From contig JAUCEF010000005.1 of assembly GCA_033558025.1 (NCBI GenBank), positions 5,518,001 to 5,582,000 on the forward strand: DNA of 64,000 bases. The letters are read 5' to 3'. Both the position numbers and the translations under genes were made by a program. Below the pieces are notes generated by a model, which did not search any database, was not told the DNA's origin, and saw nothing but the letters and a program-made list of their open reading frames with translations. The DNA comes from Phytophthora sp. 'mugwort'. Lineage: Eukaryota; Oomycota; Peronosporomycetes; Peronosporales; Peronosporaceae. Positions 33,901 to 48,700 of the stretch are shown one piece after another; position 1 is the first letter of the stretch, and every line of letters begins with the position of its first letter.

Positions 33901-36900
33901 CGCATTAACTGGGTACGTGTACACGATCACAGCGTTCAACGGACTGTACAGTGGCTACCCAAGCTCAATTTATGCTGCAACAGGCTTGCCTGTCATTTCA
34001 GACCCACCAGTATTTGACAGCGTTATCCCATTTGGGGGGCGGCTGGAAGTTTCGTGGGCGGTGCCTGAATTCACAGGTGGTATTCCAATTCTTAACTACG
34101 TCATTACACTGCTCAGTGCCGATCAGTTGACCACAATCGAGACTTTGACTACCAACGCGTCATCCTACACGTTTTGGAATCTCATAGCTAGAACGGATTA
34201 TCAATTATCCGGAAAAGCTCTGAATACGGAAGGTGAAAGTTTGCTTGTGAAGTATAATATTACGACAAGCCTTCCTGATGCTCCTGGTGCCCCACCGAGC
34301 CCTGAAGCAAGTAATATTCTTGGTGGAAGCGTCGACATCCACGTAGCAAAGCCAACATATACCGGTGGGGAGGATGTCATACTGATTCTACACAAGGGTG
34401 GCACCATCGTGTATACTTTTGCTGAGAACGAGTGGGATGTGACGATTTACGGATTGGTTGCAGAGACGACTTACATGTTTAGTGTTTCTGCCAAGAATAC
34501 GGCTGGAGAAACGACCAGTACTGCATTAGCGATTATTACAAGTGCGATCTCTACACCAGGGTTGGTTCAGAACCTTCGTGAGGTATCCGTCACGTTCAGT
34601 CAAATGACACTTACTTGGGATCCAGTTAAGGATACCGGTGGGGACGCCCATATTCAGTATAACGTGACTTACTTCAAGTGTACCAGCGATGGAGTACAAG
34701 ATGGAACAACTGAGCTGGTGACGAGGACGGATTCGAATACGGTTCTGATTGAAGATTTACAGTATTCGTCCTTCTACAATGTAAGGGTGGTGGCAATTAC
34801 GAGCACATCACTTGTCGGGAGTTCTAGTTCGTCACTAGTGATAGCTACTAAACAACCCCTTGGAGGAATAGTGGTCGCAGCATTCTTAGAAATCACAGTG
34901 AAAGAAGATGCAGGGGTCGTATCTGTACCGATTGAACGAGTGAATGGATCGTACGGTAATGTCTCGTATTCGTTCGACATTATTGATGAATCGGCGTTGA
35001 ATGGGGTAAACTACCTTCGAGCGACTGGAACGAGGACATTGACAACAAACGTTGTATCTGATTTCGTCGATGTTACGGTCGTCAGTGACACCGCGTACAA
35101 CCCTGGCATTACATTTCAAGTCGTCATCACAGATACAAACACAGCGCTGCAAAGTACTACTCATATTCACTTAGAAGATGACGGTGATGCTGGATTTATT
35201 TCATTTGCCGATCCGGTGCTTATGATTCTGGAGAATAGCGGGACTGCTTACCTCACGATTACCCGAACAGGGGGAACTAGCCCACGAGCAGTTATCCAGA
35301 TGTTTGTGATCAGTAACGCGAGTGCGATAGATCGATTCCTGTTGCTGGATTCAAGCGTCGTATTCGAAGAGGGAACAACACAGCAAATCGTCCCGGTTAC
35401 CATGACGGATGATTTTGAATTCCAATTTATCGCCGATAGTATCACGATTGGATTTAATATTCTCGAAGGTGGTGTGTCATATGGGACGTACTCTTCGGCA
35501 ACAGTGACTGCACTTGACGACGGAGATATCTCGATCCCTAAGCAATGCTTGAATCTTCAGAAGACGTCTGTTACTGGGGGAGCTATGGGCCTCCAGTGGA
35601 CGCCCCCGGAAGATCATGGAGGTGCGAATGTCACGCTGAGTTACTTGGTGAGCGTGGCGGTGGGAACTGACATACCCATCACGGAGGAATCCCCAACGGA
35701 AGCGATAACCGTGTACGGATTGAGCCAATCAACGACCTATCGAGTGTCCGTGCAGGCTGTGAACTCTGCTGGAGCTGGAGTAGCGAGCACGTATTTGCTG
35801 ATTGCCACACTATCTGCAACAGCGCCAACTGCTCCACGTCTACTTCAAGTTGTAAGTGCATCAAGTTCTAGCGTACTCATCCAATGGGACCCCCCGCTGG
35901 ACGATGGTGGATCTCCCATTGTCGCGTACACGCTCTACAAGGTGTCTGGAACGATCACGATTATGCGATCGCTCTTTGCGTCAGTATCGTGTTCTGCTCC
36001 GACGGTTTGCGCTATCAAGCAGTTACTAGCTCTAACATCGTACAACATCCAAATCCAAGCATCGTCAGCATTTGTGACGCAGGGTGAGTTCTCCGAGGTG
36101 ATAACGCTCAATACGTCGAGTCCGGACTACCCGGACATGCCACCAATAGCTGCTGTTACGTGGGTTAGCGCAGGAGCCATGACGATTGAAATGTTCGACC
36201 CAGTGAATGTCGGTGGATCCAATATCCAGGAGTACAGACTTTTCATGCGGGCTGATGACGAAGTTGACTTTGTCTCCGTTTACAGTGGTGCATCCCGTGA
36301 ATACACCGTGTATCGACTGCGGTACAAAACAACGTATCACTTCAAGTATCTTGCGGTAAACTCAGTTGGTCCAAGTGTAAACTACAGCCAAGTCCAAACC
36401 AACAAAACACTGTCAATGTCGTTACCGAACGCACCGACAAACGTGGAAGTGACGGATAAAACGGGTGGAGCTATAACATTGACATGGAATGAGCCACTCG
36501 ATGTTGGTGGTCGGGAAGTTACGGGTTACGCGGTTAAGATTGTCACGATAGGTGAAAACTCAGCAGATGTCATGGGATATGACGGAAAAATGATACCCAC
36601 CCGAGAAGGAACTGTTTACGGGCTCAACGCTAGTACAAACTACAGCATGAAGGTTGTTGCATACTTGGAGGTGTCGAACTGCTTCGACGCGGTGTTGCAA
36701 GCTTGGAGCTCAGTTATTCAGGTTACCACAACGAGTGCAACATCTCCACGAACGGCGCCAGAGCTTCTTGTTGGGCGCTTCACAGGAGGAATCGTTGAGT
36801 TGGTTTGGATTGCACCAAAAGATATGGGCGGTGATCCGCTCACAGGATATACACTCTATCTTCTTGATAATACTGGAGCCTCGAGTGTGCTTTTCTCGAC

Positions 36901-39900
36901 CACCAATGCCAGTATACTCTCCTTCGTGCACAACGATCTAACGGCGAGTATGAAATACGCGTACACAATCAAAACATCGAATATTGCTGGTGATAGCCCT
37001 GTTAGTTTGCCTCTTGTGGCCACGACGGACGTAATAACGTTTCCGTCGGCACCTCTGAATGTGCGGCAATTGACGTACAACACTGGAGGCGCAATCACGA
37101 TTGGATGGGATCGCTCAATTGACACAGGAGGGCAGCCCATAGCTGGGTACATGGTATATCGGAACGGAGAGCTCGTGAGCGGAACTTTACCTGCCGATAC
37201 GAGGGACTTTATTAATAAAGATCTTCTGGCAGCGAGCACAAGCTACAACTACACTGTGCGATCTATCGCCCAGAATTTGATGATCTCGATGGCCAGCGAA
37301 GAATGTCCTGCGAAAACAACGGCAGCCACGAGGCCACAGAAGGCGCAGTCCTTAACTGCTGCCCTAGGCTCTAGTTTTCTGAACGTCTCGTGGATTCCTG
37401 ATAGAGACTCCGGTGGACTGTCGATATCATACTACGACGTGAAGTTGATGCTTGGCTCCACGCTCGTGGAAAATGTCAATTTGAAGAGTGCTTTGTTCTA
37501 TCTCTTTACAGGGCTTACCGCCAGTACCAACTACACTAGCTACGTCAGAGTTAATAATGACGTCGGTGCAAGTGAAGAGGTTAGTGTCACTTTGACAACT
37601 ACTTCTATGTCGACGCCAAACAGCCCGAGTAAGCCACTGGTTGTTGCTGTTTACGGCGGCAATTTTACGATTCAATTGGACCCACCGCGGTTTACAGGAG
37701 GATCCCGGGTCACAGACATGAACGTCTACGGATATATTGACGGCGTTGCGAAATTGAAAGTGACATTGAAGGTGGTTTCTGGGACTGCAACACGTTACAC
37801 CGTTTTCGGCACGAATGCATCGTCAAAATACCCAGTTGCTTGCTCGGCAGTCAATTCGGCTGGCGAAGGGCCCCTAAGCGAGATCGTCATGATTGAAACA
37901 ACGCCACCAAATCAGCCTGGACCAATTTTGGCGGCTCCTGTTTTTGTTGGCGCTACTGGCACAACACTTTCCTTTTCATGGAACCCTCCAGCTGATACAG
38001 GCGGAAGCCTAGATTTATCGTACGACGTTAGACTTGCTAACACGATTACAGACGGGATCAACCCGACCGTAAATCTGACATACACAGCGACTCAACTCGC
38101 CTACAACAGCGCCTATAATTTTTCGGTTCGTGCGGTAAACACGAATGGATACGGCACGTGGAGTCCAATTCGCACTGGAATGACACAGCCCGACGCTGCA
38201 GGGGAATTCAATTTTGATCAGACCAGCGTATCTGTTCTTGAAAATGCGACCCAGGTAGCTCTCGTGGTGCAGCGAACTTCTGGACTTAGTGGTCGGATTA
38301 CGGTTACTTATTCAACAGAGTCGACAGGAGCACGGCCAGCTACCATAGGATTGGACTATGCCGTCGCAAAAGATTCCAGCATTGCGACAGGAACGATTGG
38401 ATTTGAGCCGCTACAAAGCCAAAGCTATATCGTGATCAGCATTATTGATGACTGGGACTACGAGTTCCCCAATGAGACGTTTGCGGTCCGGATAACTGGC
38501 GTGGCATCATCTCTCCCCGAAGGCAGACCCAAAATCGGGAGCAGCGATGTAGCTACAGTATCCATCGTGGATGACGGAGACGCTGGATTCGTCAGCTTTG
38601 AGAAGACGACTTATTCCTTTCTCGAAGATGCACGAACCGGGTCTGTCACAATTATTCGGGAATACGGCAAAAGCACAAGCATCACTCTTGCCTTTGAGTT
38701 TTGGGGCGGAACTGCCTCGCCAGATATCGATTACCGCAAGACAACTGTTCCAGTTGTCATGGATACCGGTGTTACGAAAGCTAATCTGACGTTTTCCATC
38801 ATTAACGACAAGACATTTGAATTTCCCGATGAATATTTTTTTATTCGGATGACAGTATTGAGCGGCGGGGCTAAGCTTCGACAACCTCTTACACGTGTAA
38901 CAATTCTTGACGATGGGGATGTATCTGACCCTGGACGGTGTCCTTCACCTGAACTATTATCGGTAACGGGAGGATCAGCTACATTCGCGATCGACTTCCC
39001 TGACCATAATGGCAGTACAACTGGAGCAATATCGAACTATGTGGTGCGTCTCAGTACCAACATGAGCTCGATCGATTTTACAAAACCAGTGGCACCGAGT
39101 TTTACTATTGGACACTTGACCGCCTTGACAGCGTACAATGTGTCAATTGCTGCTAATACGTCCGTTGGGCAGGGGACATTTAGCGACGCTACCGAGTTTT
39201 CGACAACGTCTCCGTCGCTTCCTGGTCCTATCACGACAATATCTGTTGAAGCACGAACTGGTGGTCGGATCACTCTCCTGTGGCCTGCTCCTGATGATAC
39301 AGGCGGAGTTTTAATCACCAAGTACCGCGTCTACATCGTTGAGAGCCTCGGTGTTCTGCAGGTAAATTTTCTGGTGTAGCCTTTATACGTGCGAAAGTAA
39401 CGTGGCGTTTCATGCCGTAGCTTGCCTCCGAGAACTTGCAGCCAACCACACGCGCAGATATTAACGGACTGACTGCGAGTTCAGTATACGAATTTTCCGT
39501 TCAGGTAACTAGTCGAGTACTCGATCAAGATCAGGTATGTTCTCTTATTTGTGACTTTTATATTGTTTTGACAGGCTGGGAATTCAGTCAGTGATAAAGA
39601 TGGCTGGGGTGCAATAAGTGCTTCGTTCAAGTTTTCGACTACTGTGGCCACACAACCTGGCCCTCTTATCCTTAATCCAGAACCCTATCAAGAAGCGACT
39701 GGAGGGAAAGTTGTTCTCAGTTGGAAAGCCCCACTTGATACAGGTACAAAGCATCAGAAACAAGAGTGCTTGGTGCCATGTATCGATTTCTAACCTGGTT
39801 TTCACATGAACTTAGGGGGTACAACCATTTCTTCCTATGACATTTACGCCAGAAGTATTTCTCGGCCGTGGTTTTTGTCTGCAACAGCGTCATCGAGTTC

Positions 39901-42775
39901 GAATCCGTTGTATGCTCCAGTGGCGGCACTGAACGCGAGCACTTCGTACGAATTTTTTGTCTTAGCTAAAAACTCAGTCGCGTTTGTGAACCTACCAGGA
40001 AAACTGTCGATAGCAGAAGGATCTCGCCTTCTGCGCACATCTGAAGATCTGTCGAATTTGTTGTCAGTTGGATCGGTCTTCACAATTCAGGTTAGTTATT
40101 CACTTCATAAGTTGTAGATCCGCTTTTAGCCCGCTAAACTTCCGCTATGTGCCTCTAGGATGCTGTTTTCGTAGTCTCCGACATGTCGAGCGCGGCATCT
40201 GGAACTGTTCTCCTGAAGCGCGACCACTTGACGACTTCAATACTGAGCCAGACAGGACAAATAGTGGGCCAAGCTACATACTTCAGCATGCTAGACACCA
40301 CAAAACCAACCCTGCCAGGTCTCCCACCCTCTCCAACATTGTCAATCTCTACTGGTGGAATGATCAACGTTACGCTTCTCTCTCCTGAAGATACCGGTAA
40401 TGTTTTTTAATTATTTCATCACCTTCGGCATCGTACTGACGTGGTTATGTACATATACTAACTCACTACAGGCGGACTTCCGATTTTGGACTTTTCGTTG
40501 TACTGGAATGGGGAAAAGCTAAACGAGGATTCCTACCTGAAAACTATCTCGAAAGCGAATTATCTTCAAATTAGGGCGTTTGTATCTATAGCACGTTTGA
40601 AGTACGAGACAAGCTACAACCTTAGTGCCTTGGCACTAAATTCTCTCTCTCTTTGTAACTTTGGACGAGTTACGACTGGACCAGATGGATCGTTCCCAAC
40701 AACGAGCATGACAGCTCCTGGAGCACCACACTTGGTGACGTACAGAGCAACGGGCGGTGGGATTACGCTGAGTCTGATCGATCCCCACGACACAGGAGGC
40801 AACGAGATCCAGCTGTATCGACTTTACTGTAAGCGCAATGGGACAACCGATCCTTGGCAGCTTAGTTATAGTGGATCCAAGCATCAAGCCACGGTTGCGC
40901 GCTTGAAACCTTTGACTGAATACGCTTTCTTGGCTTCTGTCAACAATGGACATTTCAGCTCGGTGAACTCTTCGTTGAAAATTGTTCGAACAATCAACAA
41001 ATCCCCTCCTGGGTCTTGCGAGCCCGTCACCTATGTGAACGCTACGGGGGGTATGCTCGAGGTGAAATGGGACTACCCTGCTGATAATGGCGGTTCCGAA
41101 GTGACGAATTTCTATGCTACGATCGCCTCGAATTTGGATGGATCCGGTAGAATGACAGTGAAGACAAATACGACGTCCTGCGTCTTCTACAGATTACTGG
41201 CAGAATCAAGTTATGATATCGTAGTTCGTGCTAACAACTCGTTCGGTATGGGCCCCGAAAGTCCTATTGCGACTTTCAATACTACAGTTGCTACGCCTCC
41301 GGTTGGTAAAATTGAAGTGACGGTACAGATGACCACCGGTGGAGCAGCGAAACTCTCATTTGGTGAACCAATCGATCTCGGTGGAGCATTATCTAGTGAC
41401 ATGATCTACAACATTTACCTTGATCGAGACAATACGCTAAACGTGTCGTACGACAGCTTGGAGGGCCCTGCACTAAGTACCTCCAGCGGTGTGACGAGAA
41501 GATTATCCGAGATTGCTCATCGTCGACTGGAAACCTCAGCAATATTTTCAAATGTTATGGTGGGAGACATGGATCCTGAAACTCTGTACGATGTTCAGAT
41601 TCGCCCCACTAGTAAATATGCAAGTGGTGGGCTCTCGTCCAACTTTCCAGTCGAGACGATAGCCGCGACCATTCCAAGCGCCCCGGTTGACTTGAGTCGT
41701 GATGCAGTGACGGGTGGATCGGTGACTTTGTCGTGGGGTCCACCAATTGATGCTGGAGGAATTCCTCTCAATGGATATTCATTAAGCATGACCAATGTAT
41801 CCAAGGAAGGTCCGTTCGAAGAAGTTTACAATGGTTTCCAGACGACAACTAAAATTAATAAGTTAAACCCTGGTTCGACGTATTGGACTTACGTTACAGC
41901 CTCAAATCATGCCGGAGAATCGGCCAAAAGTGATATTATCGTGTTTACCACTCGAAGTGTCACCGCCCCCAGCGCTCCCCAGAACCTTGTCATTTTAGCT
42001 GTGGGCTTCGATGTTGTTAAGTGTTCTTGGGATGTGCCAATTGACACGGGGGGAGACACTATTGATGGATATACTATCACTGCGACAACGGCTTCTGAGC
42101 CACCAATCTCTTTAGCATTTATTGCACGTGACAACTTCACTACTTTAACCGCTTTGAGCGCATCGACATCGTATTCAATATCTGTGGTAAGCTTTTGTCA
42201 TAATTTTGTTAGCGCCTAGGATAGACTTTGAGCTAAACCTGCTTCTTTGCTTTATTTGGACGACCAGACAGCACAAAATACGTTTGGGGATCCGAGTCCA
42301 CCAAGTTTGACCCGATACGCAAGAACGTCGTCTGGCGCCAACATACCGTCGACACCACAGATCGGATGCGGTGAGAAGTTCGTTGGGCACCATATTATTT
42401 TTTAACGGCATTAACTCTTCTTGTATATTTGATTTTGCAGTTTCACACAGCTCAGTCGAGCTTCTGTGGAGTCCGTACCCTGGAGCTACGACGTACCAGA
42501 TCGTTCGAGGTGGCACCGATCTTGATACATCAACGAGTGCGTCCTTTACTGATGCCACAGCACTTCCTTCAGTGACTTCTTACGCTATTCGAACTTCAGC
42601 GGGATCAGCGCCCAGTAGTGAGGTCTTTGTGACGACGTTAGAGCCTTTGGATAGAACAATGAACGCGATTTGCCAAGGCAACTCGGGGCGCATCCGTGAA
42701 CTCAACTATGCGAACAACATTCAGAAGCGGTGGAAAATCAAGCCTATGACGTCGTACTCGTATATTACTGTGACG
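27952..42775 (+). other. FN3-like repeat region with interspersed Calx-beta domains
   Basis: Part of the giant gene. I count about 37 units with the pattern TGG-x-[IVL]-x-[IVL]-x-W-x-x-P-x-D-x-GG-x-x-[IL]-x-x-Y, each followed by a T-x-Y-x-[FV]-x-V-x-A-x-N strand, as in fibronectin type III folds. Calx-beta-type blocks are inserted in three places, usually as pairs, with acidic ends such as LEDDGDAGFISF and VDDGDAGFVSF (near 31388-32095, 34865-35525 and 38205-38930). Calx-beta domains bind calcium in other proteins. Confidence 0.75.
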
Positions 42776-45700
42776 GTAAGCAAAGTGGCGATATAACTCT
42801 GTACGGATACTGGATGGGAACTTACCTATAGGTGCTAATGTTGTGCTGTAGTTTTCCTCGTTTGAGCTGGAATGCGATCATGACTATGTAGAAATTCTTG
42901 ATGAACTGACAGAGGAGCGTCTGTGGAAAGGCGGTTGTGTGCGAATGGGACGCTTTGTATACCAAGCAAAGTCGTCAATCGTTATTGCGTTCACAAGTGA
43001 TGCTAGCGTCACGGCGAAGGGGTTTGAAGTGAAGTACGAGACAGACGGAACGACAGACAACTCGGAGATTCCTCCACCAGGAGACGGAGTGGCATGCTCA
43101 GGCCATGGGCGCAGTCAAAGTGATGGAAGCTGCTCATGCAGCGTCGGATTTACTGGCGAAGGTTGCAATAATCGCATTGTTTGTTGCTCAGATCCCCAGC
43201 GGTGTCACCACTTGGTGTGTGATATGAATCCTGCAAAGGTTATCGTTGTATCGGGAGAATTCGGCGATGACACGCAGGGAACAGGCCAAATGATGAATGC
43301 GAGTGAGAAGGGAACTGCTTCAAAAGCTGTTAAGACGCTCGCTCGAGCTGTGGAGTTGAGCTCGGAAGGAGACGCCATTCTGGTATATCCTGGAACATAT
43401 TCTGGCTCGCTCAATCGCAACCTGAAAGTAGACTCGACCGATCTAACGATTAGTACCTTGAAAGGGCCCTTTTGGACGGTTATTGATTGCGATAAAGAGT
43501 CTCGGTTTCTTCTTACGACGTCTTCTACTATGACAGTGGAAGGGCTCACAATACAAAACTGTATGGAGGCAGATGGAGGAGTATTTAAAATTGTCGATGG
43601 GGAGTTTAGCGGCACGAATATACTGATTATTGGTGCCAGCGCCACTCAGAATGGTGGCGTGCTTTATGCAAGTGGTAGCGATATCGCTTTTTACCAAGTG
43701 GGTATGAGTAAGAGTAGTGCCGGAACTGAAGGAGGAGCCATCTATCTCGAAGACTCGAAAGCCTCTGTGATTGAATCGAATGTGACCATAAGCACTGCTG
43801 CTCGTGGTGGGGCAGTTGCCTTACTAGGAACGAGTTCTCTTTCCACGACGGACACACAGTTCACCGAAAATGTTGCATCAGAGAGTGGCGGGGGAGCCTT
43901 CGTGAGCGGCATCATATCGCTTACAGGTGTTCGTTTATCTACTAACAAGGCAACAAGTGGAGGCGGCCTTGCCATGGATAATGGAACGCTAACTATGGAG
44001 AACTGCGTCATTAGCCATAATACTGCAGATATAGCTGGTGGGGGAGTGGCAGTTGGTGGAAAATCGACTCTGACCAGCAGAGAAACTATCATTCAAAGTA
44101 ATGACGCCGGATCGACAGGTGGTGGTGTTTATCTCTTCGGTACTGTCAGTATTACCTTCGACATGCAAACAGAGTTTCCCTCTACAATCACAGGCAATAC
44201 AGCATGTACGTACTGGTAAACCTTTTTTTCCTGGTAGAAGCAGCTGAGTTTTGTATTTACTGATGAAGATGTGATGACACACAGTGAATGGAGCTGGGGT
44301 GTATATTTACAACGCACAGGCAAATCTTGGAGGGATTGACGTAAACAATGGACGTGCAACCGAGTCTGCCGGCGGCGTTGCCATTGTGGATAGTACCGTC
44401 GAGTGGTCAGATGTGGTCATTCAAGAAAACGAGGCACGGGAAGGCGGTGGTCTTGTATTGAAAAACTCGCATCTCACTTCCATGGGGTTTGTACTTATTA
44501 CAGAGAACGAAGCGATGGATGGAGGTGCGATCTGGATTACTGGGGGTACTATGACCGGGGTGACTGATACGCGTTGCGTCCGTAATACAGCTATCAAGGG
44601 AGGTGGTGGAATTTATGTTTTGGGCGATGCTACCGTGAAAAATGTCTATCACGAATTCAACGAGGCTCCACATGGAGGGTGCATGTATGTGGAGAGTGCA
44701 ACACTTACGTTGGAGAATTCCCTGCTTACCAAATGCACGGCTGACGTGAATGGAGGCGGACTATGGGTGAACGATAGCCAGGTCAATGTGAAGGATGTTT
44801 CCGTGGAACTAAGTGAAGCCCCGGATGGAGGAGGATTGTTTGCTACTGCAAGTTCCGTTTCGGGAAGCATGACGATTGAGGGTTGTAGTGGCGTCAATTA
44901 TGGAGGTGGTATGTATCTACTAGGGAAAACATCCATTGCTGGCGTTCATGTTGACGATTGTGATTCAAAGGATGGAGCTGCAGCGTATGCGGTGGACGCT
45001 GACCTCACGATTGAAAACTGCAAGCTATCGAGCTCATACGCGTCTGACAAGGGAGGTGGCCTCTACATATTAACGTCTACTCTGCAGTTGATAGCTACGA
45101 GCTTGTTAAATGATAATAGTTCCACGTTAGGTGGTGGCGCTTACGTGGAGAAATCGACAATTACTCATGACGGTGCCATAGTCGAGGGATGCAGTTCAAA
45201 TCGTGGCGGTGGCGTGTATTTAACAGACAGCAACATCTTGGCAAAAACCCTATCTTCATCTTCGCACATTTCAAAAAGTCAGGCGCTAAACGCTGGTGGA
45301 AATATGTTCTTAAATGGGCTGTGCTCTGTCGAGCAATTGATTATCTCCTCAGGCACTGCTGAATCTGGCGGGGGAATAGGCATCGATAGCAAATCAGCAA
45401 CAATTAGCAGGTGTTCGATAGTAAACAATTCGGCTACATTTAGCGGGGGAGTTGCTATACAAAGTGGGTCGATGTGCACCATGATAGATTCAGATGTTTC
45501 AGCGAATGTCGCTATGGAAACTGGAGGTGGAATTGGCGTGGCGAACGCTGCTCTTTGGCATAATGGTCTTTCCGTACTATCCAACACAGCTCCACGTGGA
45601 GGAGGTGTATTCACGACGGAGGTGTCAACTATATTAAAGCAAAGCGACAACTCCCCGCAAGCAGTATTTCAAAGCAACAATGCAACAGTCGCGGAACTAT

Positions 45701-48700
45701 CTACAGGGTACGGTGGCGGAATATATATCGCACCAGCTAGCCAAGTGGAAGCCGGTGGACTTTCGTTCCTTGACGGAAAAGCTTATCGGGGGGCTGGGAT
45801 TTACATTGACGAAGCATTATTTGCAATAGCAGACTCTAATTTTCAAAACGGAGACGCGTCGGATGGGGGTGGCATCTACGCTAGTTACCCAAGTAACATT
45901 GAACTGACCAACTGTTCTTTCATCAAGAACATGGCTTCGCAATCGGGTGGTGGCATTGGGATGGGAACTGGCGTAGCACAAGGAGTTAGCAGTATCCTTT
46001 CTATAAGTAATTGCTCCTTAACTGGAAATTCGGCGGGTGTTGGAGGAGGTATGATGCTGTCGATGACGAAAATCGACGGATCGAACACTGTCATGAAGGA
46101 GAATGCCGCTAAATCAGGTGGAGCACTTGCCGTGTTTAGTGAAAGCTCGGTGACGCTCCGCAATTGGGATTTCATTAACAATACTGTGGTGAAAAACGAG
46201 GTGGGAGTGCAAGGTGGAACGCTCTACATTACGAAAGGCATTGTCACGATAACCGATTCACTCCTTGTTAGCAACGAGAAAGCCACGCTGGCGCTAAATG
46301 GTGGTCTTATTTATGTGGAAAACGCCGACACAACTCTATCCATCTTGCATTCCAAATTAGAGTTCGGCCAAGCGTACTCGGGAGGGTTAATCTACTCGTT
46401 AAATGCTGATGTCTTCATCAACAATTCGACGTTGCACCGTGGTTTTGCGTACGACTTTGGGGCTGGAATCTTTGCTGTGAATTCACACTTGGACGTCTCC
46501 AACAGCCGTTTCTTTGATAATTTCGCTTTTTACGACGGTGGAGGAATCTATATGAAAGACGGCGGCCAGCTACGAATTGACGAGTCATTCTTTGATGTCA
46601 ACGCTGTTCAGGACCGTGGTGGGGCTATCTTCTTAAATCCTGGTGCAGCCGTGATATGCACAATCTCCAATTCGAATTTTACCCGCAATATAAATGTTGG
46701 ATTTGGCTCGACGATTTTTGTAGGGAGAAAGAACACGGTGCAACTGTCAAACTGCATCATCTCTCGTAACGGTGATGGCGGCACTGAAGGTGGAGCTTTA
46801 AACGTTGTTGATGCAACAGTGGACATCGAAAGTTCACTGTTCGAGTTCAATACTGCTACGAAAGGTGCAGCGATTCAGATCAGTCGATCCGCTAATGTTG
46901 CGATCAAGCAGACAATTATCCGCAACAATTCAGCTTCAATCCAGGGTGGGGCTTTGCATGCATCAATCAGAGCAGTTGCTACTCTTACCGACTCAGTCAT
47001 CGAAGCAAACGATGCTGGAGAAGGAGGGGCTGTATACGCCCTAGGATCTTCCAGCATTATCCTATCGAATATTAACTTCACGAATAATGCGGCAAACTCC
47101 TTCGGTGGCGCCGTCTCAGTGAGAGGGAGTGCAGTATTGACTATCACAGGAAGCTTGTTCGAAAGGAATAAGGGTTACACTGGCGGTGCGATCTCAATTC
47201 AAGACAATACTTCACTTTCTGCCATGAATAACCAATTCAAGGACAATGCAGCCGTCGACTTTGGAGCTGCCGTTTATATGGACAAGAGTACACAAACGAA
47301 GACTCGAATGGTGAGCTGCCAAGGTTTACAATTCGATAAAAATGCAGCTGCAGCTGGGCATGACATTTACTGGATTTACTACCCGTGGTTTACATTTAAC
47401 TGCATTGACTGCACCACATTTACAGGTATTGATGCGATCTTAATGGCTACAAGTGCTATGACCATCACGCCCGGATGGTGGCCAGACTGTGTCACCAGTG
47501 GTGTGAGTCTAGGAGTTGTGGTACCAGCATCTACCAACTCGAGCTCGTCAATTTCGACTGCTTCAACGCGAAGATTGGCCGTTTCCTTGTCCTCATCTTC
47601 TGATTCGGTCGATACGTCTGCAAGCTTAAATGCGAGTTTGACCAAGCCTGGATCAACTGTGCTTTGGCCAACAGTTGTTATGAGAGATTACTACGGTGCT
47701 ATCGCAACTTACGACAACGTTACGCGGTGTCGAGCTTTCTTGTCAGTTGATGAAGAAGATTCACTCACTTTTTCTCCAGCTACTTGGATCACTGTTGACG
47801 AGGGGTACATATTTTTTAAGGGTGCCGAAGTGCTGTCTAAATCTCGAGACACTCCGTACCGGCTGACTGTTAACTGTACGCTGTCTCCAGTACTTTATTC
47901 TGCCATCACTGTCGGTATCATCGTCGACAAATGCAATCCCGGCTATGAAAACGTCAATGGGTACGGCTTTTGTATTTTTTTGTTTTACTGGAGAGTTGGA
48001 TTTAACAACAAACTGATGTTGTTGTATAGAATGTGTCTCCCTTGCGAAAAAGGGACTTACAGGTACATCATCGTGTTGTTTTATCTGAATATGTAGTTGT
48101 TAATGCGTACACTGACGTTGTGGCTCTTGTTCGGTGTTTACATTTTTCTGTAGTATGGATGGCGAGAAGTGTTACTTGTGTCCTCCAGGAGCAACTTGTG
48201 AGCAAAAAGATCAGAGCGGGACAACAACTGGAGTCATTTCCCCAAGGCGACAGCAGGGATACTTCGTTTCGAAGGCCCGATCGACATATGCGGCCTCAAG
48301 TTGTGACGACCGGGGCTCATGGTCATCTGATGACCCGTGCAAAGCTATTGACGAAACTAATCTCACCGCTCGCGTCCATAAATGCGCTAACAAGTACCCG
48401 GAGACATTCCCCACTTATTGGAGCCGAAGCCGAATCTACTCGTGTCTCTCTGGAAATGAGTTTTATACATGCGATGTAAGTTCTTGTTATAATAGTTATG
48501 TTTAATGTACATAGCACTAACTAACCTTTTTTTTGCTACAGACAAACGCCGCGTGTACCGAGGCTACAGCAGATTCTACAACTTCTTCAACTTCTACGGT
48601 CTCTATCAGCACCGCATCTGTGCAGTCGTCAGATCAATGCGCAGTTGGGTATACTGGTATTATGTGTGCTTCTTGCACTGACAATTACTACAAGGCTTCA

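Noticed and set aside
44285..47960. Regularly spaced GGG repeats considered as a CRISPR-like or tandem DNA repeat
   Set aside because: The periodicity is at protein level (beta-helix coils). DNA units are diverged and there are no identical spacers or repeats.
28144..48096. Treating the FN3 ORFs and the beta-helix ORF as independent genes
   Set aside because: All neighbouring ORFs connect through short GT..AG introns in matching phase, only the first exon has a signal peptide, and no internal promoter-sized gap exists.
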